A stretch of 10,352 bases of DNA from the NCBI GenBank assembly GCA_913040905.1, contig CAJWIC010000034.1, positions 1-10,352 on the forward strand, written 5' to 3'. The notes below the pieces were generated by a model. That model made no database searches, was not told where the DNA came from, and worked only from the letters and a program-made list of their open reading frames with translations. Within the stretch, counting starts at the first letter, position 1; every line of letters starts with the position of its first letter. This document shows, piece by piece, positions 7,893 to 10,352 of this stretch. This stretch comes from an uncultured Synechococcus sp. GTDB taxonomy: Bacteria; Cyanobacteriota; Cyanobacteriia; PCC-6307; Cyanobiaceae. The translations under genes were made by a program, and so were the position numbers.

Positions 7893-9004
7893 GGCGTCCG
7901 AGCTTCACGATCCAGACAGCGACGCTCCCAATGGCGCTGCTGCCTGACCATTTTGAGCAGTTCCTGTTGCTGGTCGCGCAGGCGACGACGGCAACGTCGC
8001 AGGCGGAAGCTGTCGAATTCCAGCTCACTGCTGCGCACGAGCACACAGAGAACATCCATCCCTGGACCCAGCTGCCCCATGGCGAGGGGCAGCTGAAGCC
8101 TCAGCAGATTGGAGGGTGCCGCCTGCGTTTCCATCTGCCCGTTGAGCACGGCCTCCAGCAGGTTGACCGGCAGGAGAGCATGGGCCAGACCGCACCGCAG
8201 CAGTTGGACGTTGACGGCATGGGAGAGGTTCCTGAGCCGACGTGCCAAGGCCAGATCCATCGCGTCCATCCACTGAAGCAACGCCACCGGCATGGTCGGG
8301 AGCAGGTTGTTCTGCTCATCGGATGACTGCGCTCCCCTGGACGCTTCGACCAGTCCACCACCACTCGCGTCTTTCTCAAGCGCCTCACCAGCCAGCTCAA
8401 ACAACGAGCGGAGGACGTCGAGATGTCCCTGACCTTCGACGGCACCAGGATCTCGTTGTTGCTCTGGTTCAGCCTGTGGTGGTGATCCTGGAGAGGATGG
8501 ATTGGGTTCGATGCCGAACCGCTGGGGATGATCCAGAGGCGGAGCCATGCTGAGCTGCACGGAGCCCTCGGCACGTCCGGATGACGGATCACCCGGCTGA
8601 GGGTTGGGTTCACTCTCCTGCGGCTGAGCTGCCTGTTGGAGCCCCTGCAGCATCTGGCGGCTGGCCCTGGCCTGGTGCCGCAACTGCTCCTGCTGGATCT
8701 GATCGGCCAGATGCATCTGCTGTTCCACCGTCAGCAGCACGGAGCAGCGCTTGATCAGATTGTCGATCGCAGCGTGAAAACGGGTTCGCTGGCCGTCTGA
8801 AAGCCGATTAAAGCGGAGGGGATCCGTCTCCGACATCAAGGAAAACAGGGCCTGACGCACAGCAGGGCCCAGCTCATCTCTCAGGATCTGAAGGTAGAGG
8901 GCCTGCTCGCGATAAACGGCAATCGAACGAAGCCGACACAACCGTTCCAGGCGTGCCAGCTGTTCGTTCGGGTCATAGGCGGACGACGGGTCCGTGACGG
9001 GCAC
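7853..9004 (-). CDS. Uncharacterised conserved-looking protein between tsf and recG
   Basis: 383 aa; I do not recognise a named family. Residues about 11-125 are predicted mostly helical and charged, with heptad-like stretches (NEQLARLERLCRLRSIAVYR, VEQQMHLADQIQQEQLRHQA). Residues about 126-192 are low-complexity and rich in P, Q, S, G and E, likely a flexible linker. Residues about 195-365 form a second ordered block with leucine-rich helices (ALLQWMDAMDLALARRLRNL, LLPVNLLEAVL), a hydrophobic strand (MDVLCVLVRSSELEF) and a very basic, arginine-rich tail (FRLRRCRRRLRDQQQELL). There is no signal peptide, membrane segment, nucleotide-binding loop or metal motif that I can see. The GTG start (9002-9004) lies 5 bp after the tsf stop and the stop overlaps recG by 40 bp, so it is embedded in the operon and probably translated with its neighbours. 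Its position among core genes and its normal codon use argue that it is real. Function unknown. Confidence 0.85.
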   Translation of the reverse strand: MPVTDPSSAYDPNEQLARLERLCRLRSIAVYREQALYLQILRDELGPAVRQALFSLMSETDPLRFNRLSDGQRTRFHAAIDNLIKRCSVLLTVEQQMHLADQIQQEQLRHQARASRQMLQGLQQAAQPQESEPNPQPGDPSSGRAEGSVQLSMAPPLDHPQRFGIEPNPSSPGSPPQAEPEQQRDPGAVEGQGHLDVLRSLFELAGEALEKDASGGGLVEASRGAQSSDEQNNLLPTMPVALLQWMDAMDLALARRLRNLSHAVNVQLLRCGLAHALLPVNLLEAVLNGQMETQAAPSNLLRLQLPLAMGQLGPGMDVLCVLVRSSELEFDSFRLRRCRRRLRDQQQELLKMVRQQRHWERRCLDREARTPWQIPPDPKTPGH

Positions 9005-9009
9005 CTGGA

Positions 9010-9669
9010 TCAGCCAGCGGCCTGCATCGAGGCCACTTCAGCAGCGAAGTCAGTCTCTTCAACCTCGATGCCCTCACCCAGGGTGTAACGGGTGAAGCGA
9101 CGCACTTTCACGTTCTCCCCGATCTTGCCGGCTGTCTGCTTGACCAGCTCAGCGACTGTGATCGAGCTGTCCTTGATGAACGGTTGCTCCATCAGGGCGA
9201 GTTCCTTGAGGCGCTTGCCGATACGTCCCTCAACGATCTTTTCCTTCATCTTCTCCGGCTTGCCATCCAGATCATCGCGACCCATTTCGATGGACTTCTC
9301 ACGTTCCCGGATCTCATCGGGGATCTCATCGGTGGTGACGTATTCCACGTTGGGGCAAGCCGCCACCTGCATCGAGACATCCCGCAGCAGATCCTGGAAC
9401 ATCTCACCGCGGGCCACAAAGTCGGTTTCGCAGTTGATTTCAATCAACACACCCACTCGGGCACCGGTGTGGATGTAGCTGCCGATGGCTCCTTCAGCAG
9501 CGGTGCGGCCGGACTTTTTCTCAGCACTGGCAATGCCCTTCTGTCGTAGCCACTCGACCGCCTTGTTGGCGTCACCGTCGGTGGCCGCCAGGGCTTTCTT
9601 GCAATCCATCATTCCCGCGCCGGTCTTGTCGCGCAGGTCTTTGACAAGCTTGGCGGATACGGCTGCCAT
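9010..9669 (-). CDS. tsf: Translation elongation factor Ts
   Basis: 219 aa, the short form typical of cyanobacteria and chloroplasts (E. coli EF-Ts is 283 aa). EF-Ts is the guanine-nucleotide exchange factor that releases GDP from EF-Tu. The N-terminal UBA-like domain is clear ([19 protein letters not shown], 8-26), followed by the EF-Tu contact motif NCETDFVAR (79-87, with TDFVAR at 82-87 inserting next to the nucleotide site of EF-Tu). A basic, charged helical section comes next (about 115-155), and the usual ending [23 protein letters not shown] follows. The start is ATG (9667-9669), where the family begins, with no strong Shine-Dalgarno sequence. It follows rpsB by 88 bp in the widely conserved rpsB-tsf order and is followed after 5 bp by the hypothetical gene. 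Intact. Confidence 0.98.
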   Translation of the reverse strand: MAAVSAKLVKDLRDKTGAGMMDCKKALAATDGDANKAVEWLRQKGIASAEKKSGRTAAEGAIGSYIHTGARVGVLIEINCETDFVARGEMFQDLLRDVSMQVAACPNVEYVTTDEIPDEIREREKSIEMGRDDLDGKPEKMKEKIVEGRIGKRLKELALMEQPFIKDSSITVAELVKQTAGKIGENVKVRRFTRYTLGEGIEVEETDFAAEVASMQAAG

Positions 9670-9702
9670 CGGTTGTAAGAAGTCGGGAAAAGGAACATGA
9701 AG

Positions 9703-9734
9703 CGCCGCCGACCTACAAACGCAGGACGGCGGCG
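9703..9734 (-). promoter_or_regulatory. Stem-loop in the rpsB-tsf gap, possible attenuator or processing site
   Basis: CGCCGCCG (9703-9710) and CGGCGGCG (9727-9734) are exact complements, giving an 8-bp all-GC stem with a 16-nt loop; a flanking G-T pair can extend it. In the direction of transcription (leftward) it is followed within about 20 nt by a pyrimidine-rich stretch with a TTTT run rather than an immediate U-tract. In E. coli the rpsB-tsf gap also carries a partial termination signal, so a role in lowering tsf relative to rpsB, or in RNA processing, is plausible. This is inference from position and pairing. Confidence 0.45.
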
Positions 9735-9744
9735 TGAACTTAGC

Positions 9745-9757
9745 GGTTCAGGGAACC
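9745..9757 (-). other. Short hairpin abutting the rpsB stop codon
   Basis: GGTTC (9745-9749) and GAACC (9753-9757) can form a 5-bp stem with a 3-nt loop directly after the rpsB TGA (9758-9760). It is small enough to be chance, but with the larger stem at 9703-9734 it makes two hairpins in tandem in the 88-bp gap. No function can be assigned from sequence alone. Confidence 0.2.
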
Positions 9758-10352
9758 TCAGCCTTCAGCGGCATCGCCGCCACGCTGCTCGTTGTTGCCG
9801 TGACGGCCCTCGTTAATGGCATCCGCCAGACGGCCCAGCACCAGTTGCACGGAACGCACAGCGTCGTCGTTGCAGGGAATCGGTACCTCGCAGAGGTCCG
9901 GATCACAGTTGGTGTCGAGCATGGACACCAGGGGGATGTCCAGCTTGCGCGCTTCAAGCACGGCGTTGGACTCACGGCGCTGGTCCACCAGCACCACGAC
10001 GTCGGGCAGACGGCGCATGGACTTGAGGCCCCCCAGGTATTTCTGCAGACGCTCGAGTTCACGACGCAGCACAGCGCCTTCCTTCTTGGGGCGCATGGCG
10101 ATGGCACCACTGGACTCCATCCGCTCAAGATCCTTGAGACGGTCGATCCGGGCCTTCATCGTGGCCCAGTTGGTGAGCATGCCGCCCAGCCAGCGCTGGT
10201 TCACGTAGGCAGCTCCGCAGCGGGCCGCTTCGAGAGCCACCACTTCAGAGGCTTGCTTCTTGGTGCCGACGAAGAGGAAACGCTTGCCGCTGCGTGCAGC
10301 AGAACGGGTCCACTTGTAAGCGTTGTTCATGCAGACGGCGGTCTGCACGAGG
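9758..10352 (-). CDS. rpsB: 30S ribosomal protein S2 (N-terminus outside window)
   Basis: The frame is open through the right edge and ends at TGA 9758-9760, giving 197 visible residues. S2 is usually about 240 aa in cyanobacteria, so roughly 40 N-terminal residues are missing. S2 binds late to the 30S subunit between head and body and is needed for recruiting S1 or for mRNA binding. Family signatures are clear: [77 protein letters not shown] and [20 protein letters not shown], then [19 protein letters not shown]. The tail ([16 protein letters not shown]) is variable and disordered. The GTG at 10346-10348 is an internal valine, not a start. It is the first visible gene of the leftward series with tsf. 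In E. coli S2 represses its own operon; whether that holds here cannot be seen because the leader is outside the window. Confidence 0.97.
   Translation of the reverse strand, partial: LVQTAVCMNNAYKWTRSAARSGKRFLFVGTKKQASEVVALEAARCGAAYVNQRWLGGMLTNWATMKARIDRLKDLERMESSGAIAMRPKKEGAVLRRELERLQKYLGGLKSMRRLPDVVVLVDQRRESNAVLEARKLDIPLVSMLDTNCDPDLCEVPIPCNDDAVRSVQLVLGRLADAINEGRHGNNEQRGGDAAEG

Noticed and set aside
1..10352. CRISPR, insertion sequences, integrase or phage genes, toxin-antitoxin pairs, tRNA or rRNA genes
   Set aside because: Reading both strands I found no direct-repeat arrays, transposase or integrase motifs, terminal inverted repeats or cloverleaf-like sequence; nearly all bases are in core genes.
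1..10352. HIP1 octamer repeats (GCGATCGC) common in many cyanobacteria
   Set aside because: Only near matches such as CCGATCGC (about 2577-2584) were noticed and no perfect octamer; this was by eye, so a string search would settle it.

Overview
The window looks like an ordinary stretch of core chromosome from a marine picocyanobacterium, most likely Synechococcus (or a GC-rich relative among the high-GC Prochlorococcus/Cyanobium types). The reasons are: a ChlP (geranylgeranyl reductase) C-terminus, a siroheme/4Fe-4S sulfite reductase of the ferredoxin-dependent type, cyanobacterial-type short EF-Ts, GC-rich coding sequence throughout, tightly packed genes, several GTG/TTG starts with poor Shine-Dalgarno sequences, and no perfect HIP1 octamer (GCGATCGC) that I could find by eye. 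The species assignment is an inference.

Layout, left to right. At 1-660 (+) is the 3' half of chlP, convergent with glyS (685-2847, -), the glycyl-tRNA synthetase beta subunit. A perfect 22-bp palindrome sits across the chlP stop codon. glyS is divergent from sir (2921-4678, +), and a 73-bp gap between them must hold both promoters or leader regions. sir converges on, and overlaps by 37 bp, a D-Ala-D-Ala dipeptidase gene (4642-5349, -). That gene is the last in a leftward series reading rpsB (from 10352 to 9758, 5' end outside the window) - tsf (9669-9010) - an uncharacterised 383-aa protein gene (9004-7853) - recG (7892-5382) - dipeptidase (5349-4642). Gaps in this series are 88 bp, 5 bp, a 40-bp overlap and 32 bp, so at least the last four genes are probably co-transcribed.

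Functionally the genes do not form one pathway. rpsB, tsf and glyS serve translation; recG serves replication-fork rescue and recombination; the dipeptidase serves cell-wall D-Ala-D-Ala turnover; sir serves assimilatory sulfate reduction; chlP makes the phytyl tail of chlorophyll and tocopherol. I see no mobile element, CRISPR array, tRNA or rRNA, phage gene or pseudogene. No stretch of 300 bp or more lacks a gene. I found no convincing new multi-gene system. The least explained item is the hypothetical protein between tsf and recG, which has two helical blocks joined by a low-complexity linker. The other points worth attention are small RNA-structure candidates at gene ends and start-codon questions.
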